Source: Streptomyces sp. NBC_00287 (GTDB lineage Bacteria; Actinomycetota; Actinomycetes; Streptomycetales; Streptomycetaceae). From it: a stretch of 64,000 nt of DNA. Both the position numbers and the translations under genes were made by a program. Location: the NCBI RefSeq assembly GCF_036173105.1, contig NZ_CP108053.1, positions 930,001 through 994,000 on the forward strand, given 5' to 3'. Positions 24,278 to 32,434 of this stretch are shown piece after piece. Numbering within the stretch: the first letter of the stretch is position 1; every line of letters starts with the position of its first letter. The notes beneath the pieces were generated by a model. It saw only the letters and a list, made by a program, of their open reading frames with translations. It ran no database searches and was not told where the DNA came from.

Positions 24278-25069
24278 ATGGACACGCGCACCCTTCAGGC
24301 ACTGGGCCTCGCGATGGCGCCCCGCGACCATCCGCTGCTCTACCCCGGCACCTGGCCCGCGGATTCCGGGCTCCTGGACGGCGAGCGCTTCCTTACCCTG
24401 GACCGGCTGACCCACCCGGACCGCACCCCCGTACTCGCGATCGGCTCCAACGCCTGCCCGGGCCAACTGCGGCACAAGATGGCCGAGTCCGGCATCGCCT
24501 CGCCGATCCCCATGGTCAAGGTCCGTGTCACGGGCCTGGAAATTGGTGTGTCCGCACATGTGAGCCGACTCGGATATGTGTCGGCATCACCCTTCCATGC
24601 GCCCAAAGCCGTACGGGAGTTGTTCGTCCTGTGGCTCGACGCCGAGCAGCTCGCCGTGATCGACGCCAGTGAAGGCGTACCGCTGCCGTACGGCAACTAC
24701 CGGCGCGTCTGGCTGCCCTCCCCCGAGGTACGGATCGACCTGGCGGACGGCACCACGCTCCCGGGCGTCTTCTCGTACGTCAATCGCCGTGGCGTTCTGC
24801 ACAACGGCACCGAAACTCCGCGCACCCACCCCGGACAGCGGAAGCTGCTCACCGAACTGCTCCTGGGGTCCGCCCGGTTGAGAGAGCTGTTCGGGGTCAC
24901 CCCGGAGGAGTTCTGCACGCGGGCACGCGCGGACCGGCGGCTGTGCGAGCGCGGTACGCGGCTGTTCGCGCGGGAGAAGCTGGTGACCGTGCACGGTCTG
25001 GAGCGGTACGTCGTTCAGCAGACCGGGAGTCCGGGCACCGGCTCGTCGTTGTCGCCGCCCCTGACGTAG
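24278..25069 (+). CDS. Conserved protein with a gamma-glutamylcyclotransferase-like YGSN-type motif
   Basis: A 263-residue soluble protein of uncertain function. The segment PVLAIGSNACPGQLRHKM (about residues 51-68) resembles the substrate-binding YGSN loop of gamma-glutamylcyclotransferase-like folds, and a mixed beta region follows (VKVRVTGLEIGVSAHVSRLG). A catalytic Glu could be E in IDASEGVPLPYGNY (about 131). The fold call is an inference. The 3' end overlaps the convergent kinase gene by 55 bases, which is unusual; the last 18 residues (PGTGSSLSPPLT) are low in information. Confidence 0.55.
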   Translation: MDTRTLQALGLAMAPRDHPLLYPGTWPADSGLLDGERFLTLDRLTHPDRTPVLAIGSNACPGQLRHKMAESGIASPIPMVKVRVTGLEIGVSAHVSRLGYVSASPFHAPKAVRELFVLWLDAEQLAVIDASEGVPLPYGNYRRVWLPSPEVRIDLADGTTLPGVFSYVNRRGVLHNGTETPRTHPGQRKLLTELLLGSARLRELFGVTPEEFCTRARADRRLCERGTRLFAREKLVTVHGLERYVVQQTGSPGTGSSLSPPLT

Positions 25070-26667
25070 ACGTCGCTGACCCAGACGTCCGCGTTGCCGC
25101 TGTCGTCGTCGGTCTTGGCCCACCAGACGTTGGTCCACTCGCCGGAGGTTTCGCGGCGGCCCAGGTTCTGCTGGCAGTAGAAGTAGTTGGTACCCGCGCC
25201 CAGAATGCCGACCTCGGTGCCGTCGGCGGTGTAGGACTTGGCGGTGCGCCAGACCTCGCAGTTGTACTTGCCGCCGCCGATGGGGTTGCAGGCCGCCGCC
25301 GGGGTCGTGGCGCCGCCTCCGCCGGAGGTCTTGCTCGGCGTGGGAGTGGGCTTCGCGGACGGCTCGGTCTCGGTGCTGCGGCTCGGCGAGCTGCTCGGGG
25401 TCGGGCTCTTCTCGTCGCCCTTGCTCGGTTTCGCGTCGGCCGAGCCGTCGGGGCTCGCCCCGCCACCGGTCCGCGAGGGTGTCGGGGTGGCGGAGCCTGC
25501 GCTCGAGGTGGGCTGTCCGGCCGCCTTGGGTTCGTCGCCGTTGCTCAGCAGGGCGACGGTGACGCCGGCCGAGGCGAGGACGACGGTGACGGCAGCGGCG
25601 GCGAGCAGGGCACGGCTCTTGCGGCGGGAGGGGCCGGGGTTGTCCATGGGGCTGGTCGCGCCGGGCCCGGAGGGGGCGACCTGGCCGGGCGTGCCGGGGG
25701 TGTTCGTGGGAGGCCCGAAACCCGGCGGCACCATCGGAACACTGCGCTCCGTCACCGCCCGTTCCGGCGCCGGAGCCGGTCCGCGCAGGGTCGTCGTGGG
25801 CGTGTCCCGGCCGCCCGAGTCGGCGACCGCCTGGAGGAGTTCGCGGGCCTCCTCGGCCTCCGGGCGGCCCTCGGGGCGCTTGTCCAGCAGCCGCTGGAGG
25901 ACCGGGGCGAGCGGTCCGGCATGGTGCGGCTCGGGCAGCGGCTCGGTGACGATCGCGGTGAGCGTGGAGAAGGTCGAGGTCCGGCGGAAGGGCGACGTGC
26001 CCTCGACGGCGGCGTACAGCGTGGCGCCCAGAGCCCAGACGTCGGAGGCCGGGCCCGGGTCCGCGCCCTGGGCGCGTTCGGGCGCCAAGTAGTCCAGGGA
26101 GCCGACCAGTTCGCCGCTGCGGGTCAGGTGGGTGGCGGAGCCGTCGCCCGGGTCCTCCATGGTGGCTATGCCGAAGTCGGTCAGGACCACCCGGCCCGAA
26201 CGGTCGAGGAGGATGTTGCCCGGCTTGACGTCGCGGTGCAGGACTCCGGCGCGGTGGGCGGCGGCCAACGCCTCCATGACCTTGGCGCCGATCCCGGCCG
26301 CCTCGCGCGCGTCGAGGGTGCCGCGCTCGCGCAGCACGTCGTCCAGGGAGGGACCGTCGACCAGCTCCATGACGATCAGCGGACGCCCGTCGACCTCGGT
26401 GACGTCGTGCACGGCCACGACTCCCGGGTGGCGCACCCGGGCCGCCGCGCGGGCCTCGCGCTGCATCCGCACCCGCAGGCCGTCGAGTTCGGGGCCGTCG
26501 GCGTCGGTGTAGGTGCGCAGTTCCTTGACCGCGACCTCGCGGCCGAGCACCTCGTCGACGGCCCGCCAGACGACGCCCATGCCGCCGCGCCCGAGCTGGG
26601 CCAGGACGCGATAGCGCCCGGCCAGCAGCCGGCCGACCCCGTCCGTCTGTCCGTACTCCCCCGACAC
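25015..26667 (-). CDS. Membrane-anchored Ser/Thr protein kinase
   Basis: A 550-residue PknB-like kinase. The catalytic domain covers about 11-270: GRGGMGVVWRA loop, VAVKEL Lys, catalytic VLHRDVKPGNILLD, and DFGIA. A Pro/Thr-rich linker is followed by one membrane helix (about 351-374), a long Ser/Thr/Pro-rich stalk, and a C-terminal extracellular domain with paired Cys (CNPIGGGKYNCEVW and YFYCQQNLGRRE) that probably senses wall or small ligands. The GTG at 26667 (VSGEYGQ) is preferred; GTG 26691 and TTG 26694 are upstream alternatives. Confidence 0.9.
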   Translation of the reverse strand: MSGEYGQTDGVGRLLAGRYRVLAQLGRGGMGVVWRAVDEVLGREVAVKELRTYTDADGPELDGLRVRMQREARAAARVRHPGVVAVHDVTEVDGRPLIVMELVDGPSLDDVLRERGTLDAREAAGIGAKVMEALAAAHRAGVLHRDVKPGNILLDRSGRVVLTDFGIATMEDPGDGSATHLTRSGELVGSLDYLAPERAQGADPGPASDVWALGATLYAAVEGTSPFRRTSTFSTLTAIVTEPLPEPHHAGPLAPVLQRLLDKRPEGRPEAEEARELLQAVADSGGRDTPTTTLRGPAPAPERAVTERSVPMVPPGFGPPTNTPGTPGQVAPSGPGATSPMDNPGPSRRKSRALLAAAAVTVVLASAGVTVALLSNGDEPKAAGQPTSSAGSATPTPSRTGGGASPDGSADAKPSKGDEKSPTPSSSPSRSTETEPSAKPTPTPSKTSGGGGATTPAAACNPIGGGKYNCEVWRTAKSYTADGTEVGILGAGTNYFYCQQNLGRRETSGEWTNVWWAKTDDDSGNADVWVSDVYVRGGDNDEPVPGLPVC

Positions 26668-26745
26668 CGCTGCCCCGTTCCTGTGGCCCACCAATGCGTG
26701 CCGTACAGACTAAGGGTCAGCGGTGACAGGGCAGACCGACACCCC

Positions 26746-28032
26746 TCACGGCGTCAGGTCACCGCGCCGGGGCGAAGCGAAGCCCTCCAGATCGGCCCGC
26801 GTAAGACCCGTGAGCCGGGCGACCTCGCCCGTGTCCAGCGCCCCGCAGTCCAGCCCGCGCAGCAGATAGCCGCTGAGCGCCTTGGCGGTGGCCGGCTCGT
26901 CCATGACGTCGCCCCCGGCCCGGTTCGCGTAGCGGGCAAGACGCGCGGCGGCCTGTTCGAAGCCCTCGCGGTAGAAGGCGAAGACGGCCGCGTACCGGGT
27001 CGGGATGTGGCCGGGGTGCATGTCCCAGCCCTGGTAGTAGGCACGGGCGAGGGCGCGGCGGGTGAGGCCGTAGTGCAGCCGCCAGGCGTCGTGGACCTTC
27101 TCCGTCGTACCGACCGGAAGAACGTTGGTCGATCCGTCCGACACCCGGACCCCCGTCCCCGCCGCGGCGACCTGCATGATCGCCTTGGCGTGGTCGGCGG
27201 CCGGGTGGTCGCTGGCCTGGTAGGCGGCCGAGACGCCGAGACAGGCGCTGTAGTCGAAGGTGCCGTAGTGCAGGCCCGTGGCGCGGCCCTCGGCGGCCTG
27301 GATCATCCGGGCGACGGTGGCCGTGCCGTCGGTGGCGAGGATGGACTGGCTGGTCTCGATCTGGATCTCGAAGCCGAGCCGACCGGGCTCCAGACCGCGC
27401 GTCTTCTCGAAGGCCTCCAGGAGCCGGACCATGGCGGTGACCTGCTCGGGGTAGGTCACCTTGGGCAGCGTCAGCACCAGCCCGTCGGGCAGACCGCCCG
27501 CCTCCACCAGACCGGTGAGGAAGATGTCGAGGGTGCGGATGCCGCGGTCGCGGACGGCGGCCTCCATGCACTTCATGCGGATGCCCATGTACGGCGCCGC
27601 CGTGCCGTTCTCGTACGCCTCGGCGATCAGCCGGGCCGCGCGGGCGGCGTCCCGGTCCTCGTCCTGGCCCTTGTAGCCGTCCTCGAAGTCGACGCGCAGG
27701 TCCTCGATGGGCTCGCGCTCCAGCTTGGCCCGCACGCGCGCGTAGACGGGTTCGGCGAGCTCGTCGGTGAGGCCGAGGACGGCAGCGAAGGAGGCGGCGT
27801 CGGGGGCGTGTTCGTCGAGCGCGGCCAGGGCCTGGTCGCCCCAGGAGCGGACGGTGTCCGCGGCGAAGACCTCGCCGGGGACGTAGACGGTGTGGACGGG
27901 CTGGCGGGTGCCGGGGTCTCCGGGGTAGCGGCGCTCCAGCTCGGCGTCGACCGGGGCGAGGGAGGCGCTGATCTCCTCGCTGACGGCGCCCGCGAGGCTC
28001 GTCGCCACCTTCTCCTGCTGGCCCTGACCCAT
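26746..28032 (-). CDS. HpcH/HpaI aldolase-like protein (DUF6986)
   Basis: A 428-residue protein with a TIM-barrel related to HpcH/citrate lyase beta and malate synthase-like enzymes. Visible elements are LRVDFEDGYKGQDEDRDAAR (about residues 110-129, acidic metal site), LTLPKVTYPEQVTAM (about 186-200) and the FEIQIETSQSIL strand (about 221-232) with the catalytic Glu. It may cleave or form a C-C bond in carboxylate metabolism; relatives are found near purine/allantoin breakdown genes, but none is here. A dyad just upstream of the start suggests dedicated control. Confidence 0.78.
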   Translation of the reverse strand: MGQGQQEKVATSLAGAVSEEISASLAPVDAELERRYPGDPGTRQPVHTVYVPGEVFAADTVRSWGDQALAALDEHAPDAASFAAVLGLTDELAEPVYARVRAKLEREPIEDLRVDFEDGYKGQDEDRDAARAARLIAEAYENGTAAPYMGIRMKCMEAAVRDRGIRTLDIFLTGLVEAGGLPDGLVLTLPKVTYPEQVTAMVRLLEAFEKTRGLEPGRLGFEIQIETSQSILATDGTATVARMIQAAEGRATGLHYGTFDYSACLGVSAAYQASDHPAADHAKAIMQVAAAGTGVRVSDGSTNVLPVGTTEKVHDAWRLHYGLTRRALARAYYQGWDMHPGHIPTRYAAVFAFYREGFEQAAARLARYANRAGGDVMDEPATAKALSGYLLRGLDCGALDTGEVARLTGLTRADLEGFASPRRGDLTP

Positions 28033-28049
28033 CCCACACCCTCCTGTTT

Positions 28050-28064
28050 TCCGCTGTACGGAAT
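28050..28064. promoter_or_regulatory. Dyad operator upstream of the DUF6986 gene
   Basis: TTCCG-CTGTA-CGGAA is a perfect 5-bp-arm dyad 18 bases before the start at 28032, followed by a looser TCCGTAGAACGAA copy at 28072-28084. The TTCCG/CGGAA form is like IclR-family operators; no regulator gene is adjacent. Confidence 0.5.
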
Positions 28065-28234
28065 CAACAATCCGTAGAACGAAGTTATCCGGGGACCTTC
28101 CGGATGGTCAACACCATGTCCACGGGGAGCCACCCCGCCATCTCGCCATGTTCACGTCCACCTCATGGCACGCTATGACACTCATTGGGCACGTCCGCAC
28201 GACTCGTCCGGCAGATCCCACCGAAGGAGCCCCC

Positions 28235-29140
28235 GTGCCGCACCACAGCCGAGTCACGCGCCGTCTGGGCCTGAAAGCCGCGTTAGCCGCCGCGGCCACC
28301 ATGCCCCTCTCCAGTACAGCACTGACCTCCGAATCCGCCGCGGCGGAGGAACGCCCACGCCGCCACCTGGAGATCATGTCCTTCAACCTGCGCTTCGCGA
28401 GCACCACCGAGCCCAACAGCTGGGCTGTCCGCAGACCGGTGATGCGCGAGCTGCTGCGCCGCGAGGCCCCGCACGTCATCGGCACCCAGGAGGGCCTCTT
28501 CCCACAGCTGCTCGACATCGACGCCGACCTCGGCCGCCACTACGACTGGATCGGCACCGGCCGCCTGCACGGCAGCGCCGACGAATCCATGGCGATCTTC
28601 TACGACACCCGCCGCGTCCGCCCTCTTGAGTACGAACACTTCTGGCTCTCCGACACCCCGTACGTGATCGGCTCCAACACCTGGGGCGCGGCCTTCCCCC
28701 GCATGGTCACCTGGATCCGCTTCCGCGATCTGCGCGACGGCGACCGGGAGTTCTACGTCATGAACACCCACTTCGACCACCGCGGCCAGCCCGCGCGCGA
28801 ACGCAGCGCCGCCCTCATCGCCGAGCGGATCAGGGACTTCAACCCCGCCCTGCCGGTCGTGGTGACCGGCGACTTCAACGTGGCCGCGCACAAGAACGTC
28901 GTCTACGACACCCTGCTCGGCGCCGGTCTGCTCGACACCTGGGACACGGCTGCCGAGCGCGGCGCCCAGTACGCCACCTTCCACGGCTACCGTCCGCTGG
29001 TCCCGGACGGCGACCGTATCGACTGGATCCTGACCACGCCGGGCGTCACCGCGCACCGGGCGACCATCAACACCTTCGCCGTGGACGGCCAGTTCCCCAG
29101 CGACCATCTGCCCGTGCAGGCCTCGCTGACCCTGGGCTGA
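28235..29140 (+). CDS. Secreted endonuclease/exonuclease/phosphatase-family protein
   Basis: A 301-residue exported enzyme from a GTG preceded by GAAGGAG. The first 36 residues are a Tat-like signal (SRVTRRLGLKAALAAAATMP). The mature part is a DNase I-like phosphodiesterase: MSFNLRFAS (Asn), GTQEGLF (metal-binding Glu), NTHFDHRG, VTGDFNVAAH and a closing SDHLPVQA. Together these give the full set of catalytic Asn, Glu, Asp and His residues. Substrates of such Streptomyces proteins are sugar-phosphodiesters, nucleic acids or lipids; not decided here. Confidence 0.85.
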   Translation: MPHHSRVTRRLGLKAALAAAATMPLSSTALTSESAAAEERPRRHLEIMSFNLRFASTTEPNSWAVRRPVMRELLRREAPHVIGTQEGLFPQLLDIDADLGRHYDWIGTGRLHGSADESMAIFYDTRRVRPLEYEHFWLSDTPYVIGSNTWGAAFPRMVTWIRFRDLRDGDREFYVMNTHFDHRGQPARERSAALIAERIRDFNPALPVVVTGDFNVAAHKNVVYDTLLGAGLLDTWDTAAERGAQYATFHGYRPLVPDGDRIDWILTTPGVTAHRATINTFAVDGQFPSDHLPVQASLTLG

Positions 29141-29146
29141 ACGCGC

Positions 29147-29186
29147 CGAGGCCCCCGCGGCCGTCGGAACGGTCGCGGGGGCCTCG
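29147..29186. terminator. Bidirectional stem-loop terminator
   Basis: CGAGGCCCCCGCG (29147-29159) pairs perfectly with CGCGGGGGCCTCG (29174-29186), between the ends of the convergent phosphodiesterase and etfA genes. Confidence 0.8.
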
Positions 29187-29202
29187 GTGAGCCTTCGGAC
29201 GA

Positions 29203-30165
29203 TCAGCCCTTGCGGGTCTTGATCTCCTCGGTGAGCTGCGGGACGACGTCGAAGAGGTCGCCGACCACGCCGTAGTCGACCAGGTCGAAGATCGGGGCCT
29301 CGGCGTCCTTGTTGATCGCCACGATCGTCTTCGAGGTCTGCATACCCGCGCGGTGCTGGATCGCGCCGGAGATACCGGAGGCGATGTACAGCTGCGGCGA
29401 GACCGACTTGCCGGTCTGGCCGACCTGGTTGGTGTGCGGGTACCAGCCGGCGTCGACGGCGGCACGCGAGGCACCGACGGCCGCGCCGAGGGAGTCGGCG
29501 AGCGCCTCGATGATCGCGAAGTTCTCGGCGCCGTTGACACCACGGCCGCCGGAGACCACGATCGCGGCCTCGGTCAGCTCGGGGCGGCCGGTCGACTCAC
29601 GCGGCGTGCGCGCGGTGACCTTGGTGCCGGTGGCCTTCTCGGAGAAGGTCACGGCGAGGGCCTCGACCGCACCGGCGGCCGGGGCGGCCTCCACGGCGGC
29701 CGAGTTCGGCTTGACCGTGATGACCGGGGTGCCCTTGGCGATACGGGACTTGGTGGTGAAGGCGGCGGCGAACACCGACTGGGTGGCCACCGGACCCTCG
29801 TCGCCGGCCTCCAGGTCGATGGCGTCGGTGATGACGCCGGAGCCGATGCGCAGCGCCAGACGGGCGGCGATCTCCTTGCCCTCGGCGGAGGACGGGACCA
29901 GCACGGCGGCCGGGGAGACGGCCTCGTAGGCGGCCTGCAGGGCCTCGACCTTCGGTACGACGAGGTAGTCGGCGTACTCGGAGGCGTCGTGGGTGAGGAC
30001 CTTCACCGCGCCGTGCTCGGCGAGGACGGCGGCGGTGTCGGCGGCGCCGTTGCCCAGCGCGACGGCGACGGGCTCGCCGATACGGCGGGCCAGCGTCAGC
30101 AGCTCCAGGGTGGGCTTGCGGACGGCACCGTCCACGTGGTCGACGTAGACGAGAACTTCAGCCAT
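29203..30165 (-). CDS. etfA: Electron transfer flavoprotein, alpha subunit
   Basis: A 320-residue FAD-binding subunit. The N-terminal nucleotide-fold domain begins EVLVYVDHVDG. The C-terminal FAD domain holds VVSGGRGVNGAENFAIIEAL, GWYPHTNQVGQTGKSVSPQLY, SGAIQHRAGMQTSKTIVAIN and DYGVVGDLFDVVPQL, the ETF-alpha signature. With EtfB it passes electrons from acyl-CoA and other dehydrogenases to the respiratory chain. It follows etfB by 54 bases and is co-transcribed. Confidence 0.95.
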   Translation of the reverse strand: MAEVLVYVDHVDGAVRKPTLELLTLARRIGEPVAVALGNGAADTAAVLAEHGAVKVLTHDASEYADYLVVPKVEALQAAYEAVSPAAVLVPSSAEGKEIAARLALRIGSGVITDAIDLEAGDEGPVATQSVFAAAFTTKSRIAKGTPVITVKPNSAAVEAAPAAGAVEALAVTFSEKATGTKVTARTPRESTGRPELTEAAIVVSGGRGVNGAENFAIIEALADSLGAAVGASRAAVDAGWYPHTNQVGQTGKSVSPQLYIASGISGAIQHRAGMQTSKTIVAINKDAEAPIFDLVDYGVVGDLFDVVPQLTEEIKTRKG

Positions 30166-30219
30166 GGGATTGCTCTCCTGCGGAATGCGAAGTCTGAGGG
30201 GGCGGAAGGGTGTTGGGCC

Positions 30220-31008
30220 TTAGATGAACTTCTGGCCCGCGAGGAACTCAGCGAGCTGCTTGCCGCCCTCGCCCTCGTCCTTGACGATCGTGCCGGCGGT
30301 ACGGGCCGGACGCTCGGCCGCGGAGTCGACCACCGTGTAGGAGCCCTCCAGGCCGACCTCGTCGGCCTCGATCTCCAGGTCCTCCAGGTCCCAGGACTGA
30401 ACCGGCTTCTTCTTGGCCGCCATGATGCCCTTGAAGGACGGGTAACGCGCCTCGCCCGACTGGTCGGTGACCGACACGACCGCCGGGAGGGAGGCCTCGA
30501 GCTGCTCGGAGGCGGCGTCGCCGTCGCGGCGGCCCTTGACCGTGCCGTCCTCCACGGAGACCTCGGACAGCAGGGTGACCTGCGGGACGCCCAGACGCTC
30601 GGCGAGCAGCGCGGGGACGACGCCCATGGTGCCGTCGGTGGAGGCCATACCGGAGATGACCAGGTCGTAGCCGGCCTTCTCGATCGCCTTCGCCAGCACC
30701 AGGGAGGTGCCGATGGCGTCGGTGCCGTGCAGATCGTCGTCCTCGACGTGGATCGCCTTGTCGGCGCCCATCGAAAGGGCCTTGCGGAGCGCGTCCTTGG
30801 CGTCCTCGGGGCCCACGGTCAGAACGGTGATCTCGACGTCGTCGTCCGAGTTCTCGGAGATCTGCAGCGCCTGCTCGACGGCGTACTCGTCGAGCTCGGA
30901 GAGCAGACCGTCCACGTCGTCCCGGTCGACGGTCAGGTCATCGGCGAAGTGCCGGTCGCCAGTGGCGTCGGGCACGTACTTCACAGTGACAACGATCCTC
31001 AAGCTCAC
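30220..31008 (-). CDS. etfB: Electron transfer flavoprotein, beta subunit
   Basis: A 262-residue AMP-binding partner of EtfA. Family marks: start MSLRIVVTVKYVPDATGDR, LDEYAVEQALQI, VTVGPEDAKDALRKALSMGA, DLVISGMASTDGTMGVVP and AKKKPVQSWDLEDL near the C-terminal recognition loop. First gene of the etfBA operon; the AGGAGAG before the start is strong. It serves the acyl-CoA dehydrogenases of the cell, such as the one at 57.4 kb. Confidence 0.95.
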   Translation of the reverse strand: MSLRIVVTVKYVPDATGDRHFADDLTVDRDDVDGLLSELDEYAVEQALQISENSDDDVEITVLTVGPEDAKDALRKALSMGADKAIHVEDDDLHGTDAIGTSLVLAKAIEKAGYDLVISGMASTDGTMGVVPALLAERLGVPQVTLLSEVSVEDGTVKGRRDGDAASEQLEASLPAVVSVTDQSGEARYPSFKGIMAAKKKPVQSWDLEDLEIEADEVGLEGSYTVVDSAAERPARTAGTIVKDEGEGGKQLAEFLAGQKFI

Positions 31009-31116
31009 GCCGGCTCTCCTACTGCGTCGACATTTCTCTGCTGCCTACTTGCAGGCAGCATAGGCGCCTGAAGCGGCCGTTCCCGATCGGGGCGACCTGC
31101 GCTCCGAACGAAATAT

Positions 31117-31128
31117 TACTCGTCAGTA
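31117..31128. promoter_or_regulatory. Palindrome upstream of etfBA
   Basis: TACT-CGTC-AGTA has perfect arms and lies in an AT-rich patch (ATATTACTCGTCAGTACAC) about 110 bases before etfB. The form is like TetR-family operators of fatty-acid genes. Confidence 0.4.
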
Positions 31129-31227
31129 CACCCAGTTCGTTCCCGCTAAGCAAGCGCTTTGAACTGTGACCTTCGCAACGCAGCGTAATCGGAACTGGAC
31201 GACTTCGCAGAACTGTCCGATACCCGG

Positions 31228-31737
31228 TCAGTCGCGCAGGCCGGTGAACCGGCCCTGGTGGTACAGCAACGGCCGTCCGGGGCCGGTGTGGTCGCCGAGG
31301 AGGACTTCCGCGAGGACGATGCGGTGATCCCCGGCGGGCACGCGCGCGTGGATCCGGCAGACCAGCCAGGCGGGGACGTCGTCGAGGACAGGGACACCCT
31401 CGGGACCCTCGTGCCAGGCGGTGGGTGCGGCGAAGCGGTCGGCGCCGCTGCGGGCGAACGTGGCGGCCAGGTCCCGTTGGTGCTCACCGAGCAGATGCAC
31501 GCCGACATGGTCGGCCCGCGACAGGGTGGGCCAACAGGAGGACCCCGTGCCGATACCGAAGGAAAGCATGGGGGGCTCGGCGGAGACGGAGGTCAGGGAG
31601 GTGGCGGTAAAGCCGACGGGGCCGTTCTCGCCGCGGGCGGTGATCACCGCGACTCCCGCGGCGTGCCGCCGGAAGACGGAGCGCAGCAGTTCGGGAGAGG
31701 CGAGCCGGGTGGCGTCGACGTCGGGCGTGGCGGTCAT
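31228..31737 (-). CDS. Flavin reductase-family (FMN-binding split barrel) protein
   Basis: A 169-residue protein; the ATG at 31737 is taken, with a GTG two codons upstream possible. It shows the flavin reductase-like fold: LRSVFRRHAAGVAVIT, GFTATSLTSVSAEPPMLSFG (FMN loop), DHVGVHLLGEHQRDLAATFA and a closing PLLYHQGRFTGL. It supplies reduced flavin to a monooxygenase or acts as a flavin-bound reductase. No oxygenase gene lies next to it. Confidence 0.86.
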   Translation of the reverse strand: MTATPDVDATRLASPELLRSVFRRHAAGVAVITARGENGPVGFTATSLTSVSAEPPMLSFGIGTGSSCWPTLSRADHVGVHLLGEHQRDLAATFARSGADRFAAPTAWHEGPEGVPVLDDVPAWLVCRIHARVPAGDHRIVLAEVLLGDHTGPGRPLLYHQGRFTGLRD

Positions 31738-31852
31738 GAACACCTGGGGAGATGGGGCGCCGGGGACATCCGGTCAGGCTGACGATGGATGGTCCGTACA
31801 GTCAAGTGCGCGAGGGGATGTGGGAGATGACTCACTGTCGGATGCACGGCCG

Positions 31853-32203
31853 TCACACCGCCTCGCCGAGGGCCGCGATGACATCCGCCTTGCGCGGCTG
31901 TCCGACGGCGCGGCGCACCACGCGCCCGTGGGCGTCGAGGACCAGCACCGTGGGTGTCTTGAGGATCTCCAGCTCCCGCACGAGCTCAAGACGGGCCTCG
32001 GCGTCGATCTCGACATGGGCGACACCGGGCACCATCCCGGCCACTTCCCCGAGGACACGCCGCGTGGCCCGGCAGGGCGCGCAGAAGGCGCTGGAGAACT
32101 GCACGAGGGTGGCCCGCGCGCCGAGTTGCCCGCCCAGTTCGTCCGGCCTCAGCCGCCTGTCCTCGTCCCGCACGCGCACCCGTGGCCTCCTCCGGTCGTC
32201 CAC
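31853..32203 (-). CDS. Thioredoxin-family protein
   Basis: A 116-residue protein from a GTG at 32203; a longer frame opens upstream to 32314 but looks non-coding. The thioredoxin fold is clear: LVQFSSAFCAPCRATRRVLG with active-site CAPC, then VEIDAEARLELVRELEILKT and the cis-Pro loop (KTPTVLVLDAHGRVV). Close Streptomyces relatives usually carry an N-terminal membrane helix; none is visible here, so it is probably cytoplasmic unless the start is wrong. Confidence 0.75.
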   Translation of the reverse strand: MDDRRRPRVRVRDEDRRLRPDELGGQLGARATLVQFSSAFCAPCRATRRVLGEVAGMVPGVAHVEIDAEARLELVRELEILKTPTVLVLDAHGRVVRRAVGQPRKADVIAALGEAV

Positions 32204-32360
32204 TGCTCCAGCATTCGCGGGAGCGGAAAGATTCCCCCCTGCCACCCTCCGCGGCGCCATTTGCCGAGGTGGATCAAGGTGTGACGTGACGAGGATCTCG
32301 CCGTACACCGGCACCAGGACTGGCTACCCGTCCGTTCTTGGGGCACGATCTGCGAAAGCC

Positions 32361-32384
32361 GTAAACCTACGGCTGCGTAACTTT
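32361..32384. promoter_or_regulatory. Operator-like dyad upstream of the acyltransferase
   Basis: GTAAACCTACGGCTGCGTAA holds TACG-GCTG-CGTA, with looser symmetry further out, about 55 bases before the plsC-like start. TetR-type regulators of lipid genes bind sites of this form; the assignment is an inference. Confidence 0.4.
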
Positions 32385-32434
32385 CCCGCCGGGAGCCCCC
32401 TTCCCCGGCAGAGAAGGAAGGGTTCACCCCGTCC

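Noticed and set aside
24943..28077. 1044-codon plus-strand frame opposite the kinase and aldolase genes
   Set aside because: Antisense open frame caused by GC-rich codon use; no domain and both opposite genes are clear.
29353..31071. 572-codon plus-strand frame over etfBA
   Set aside because: Antisense of two well-conserved genes; Gly/Asp/Arg-rich without any fold.
32204..32314. N-terminal extension of the thioredoxin gene
   Set aside because: Residues are low in conservation and composition resembles non-coding sequence; the fold begins after the GTG at 32203.
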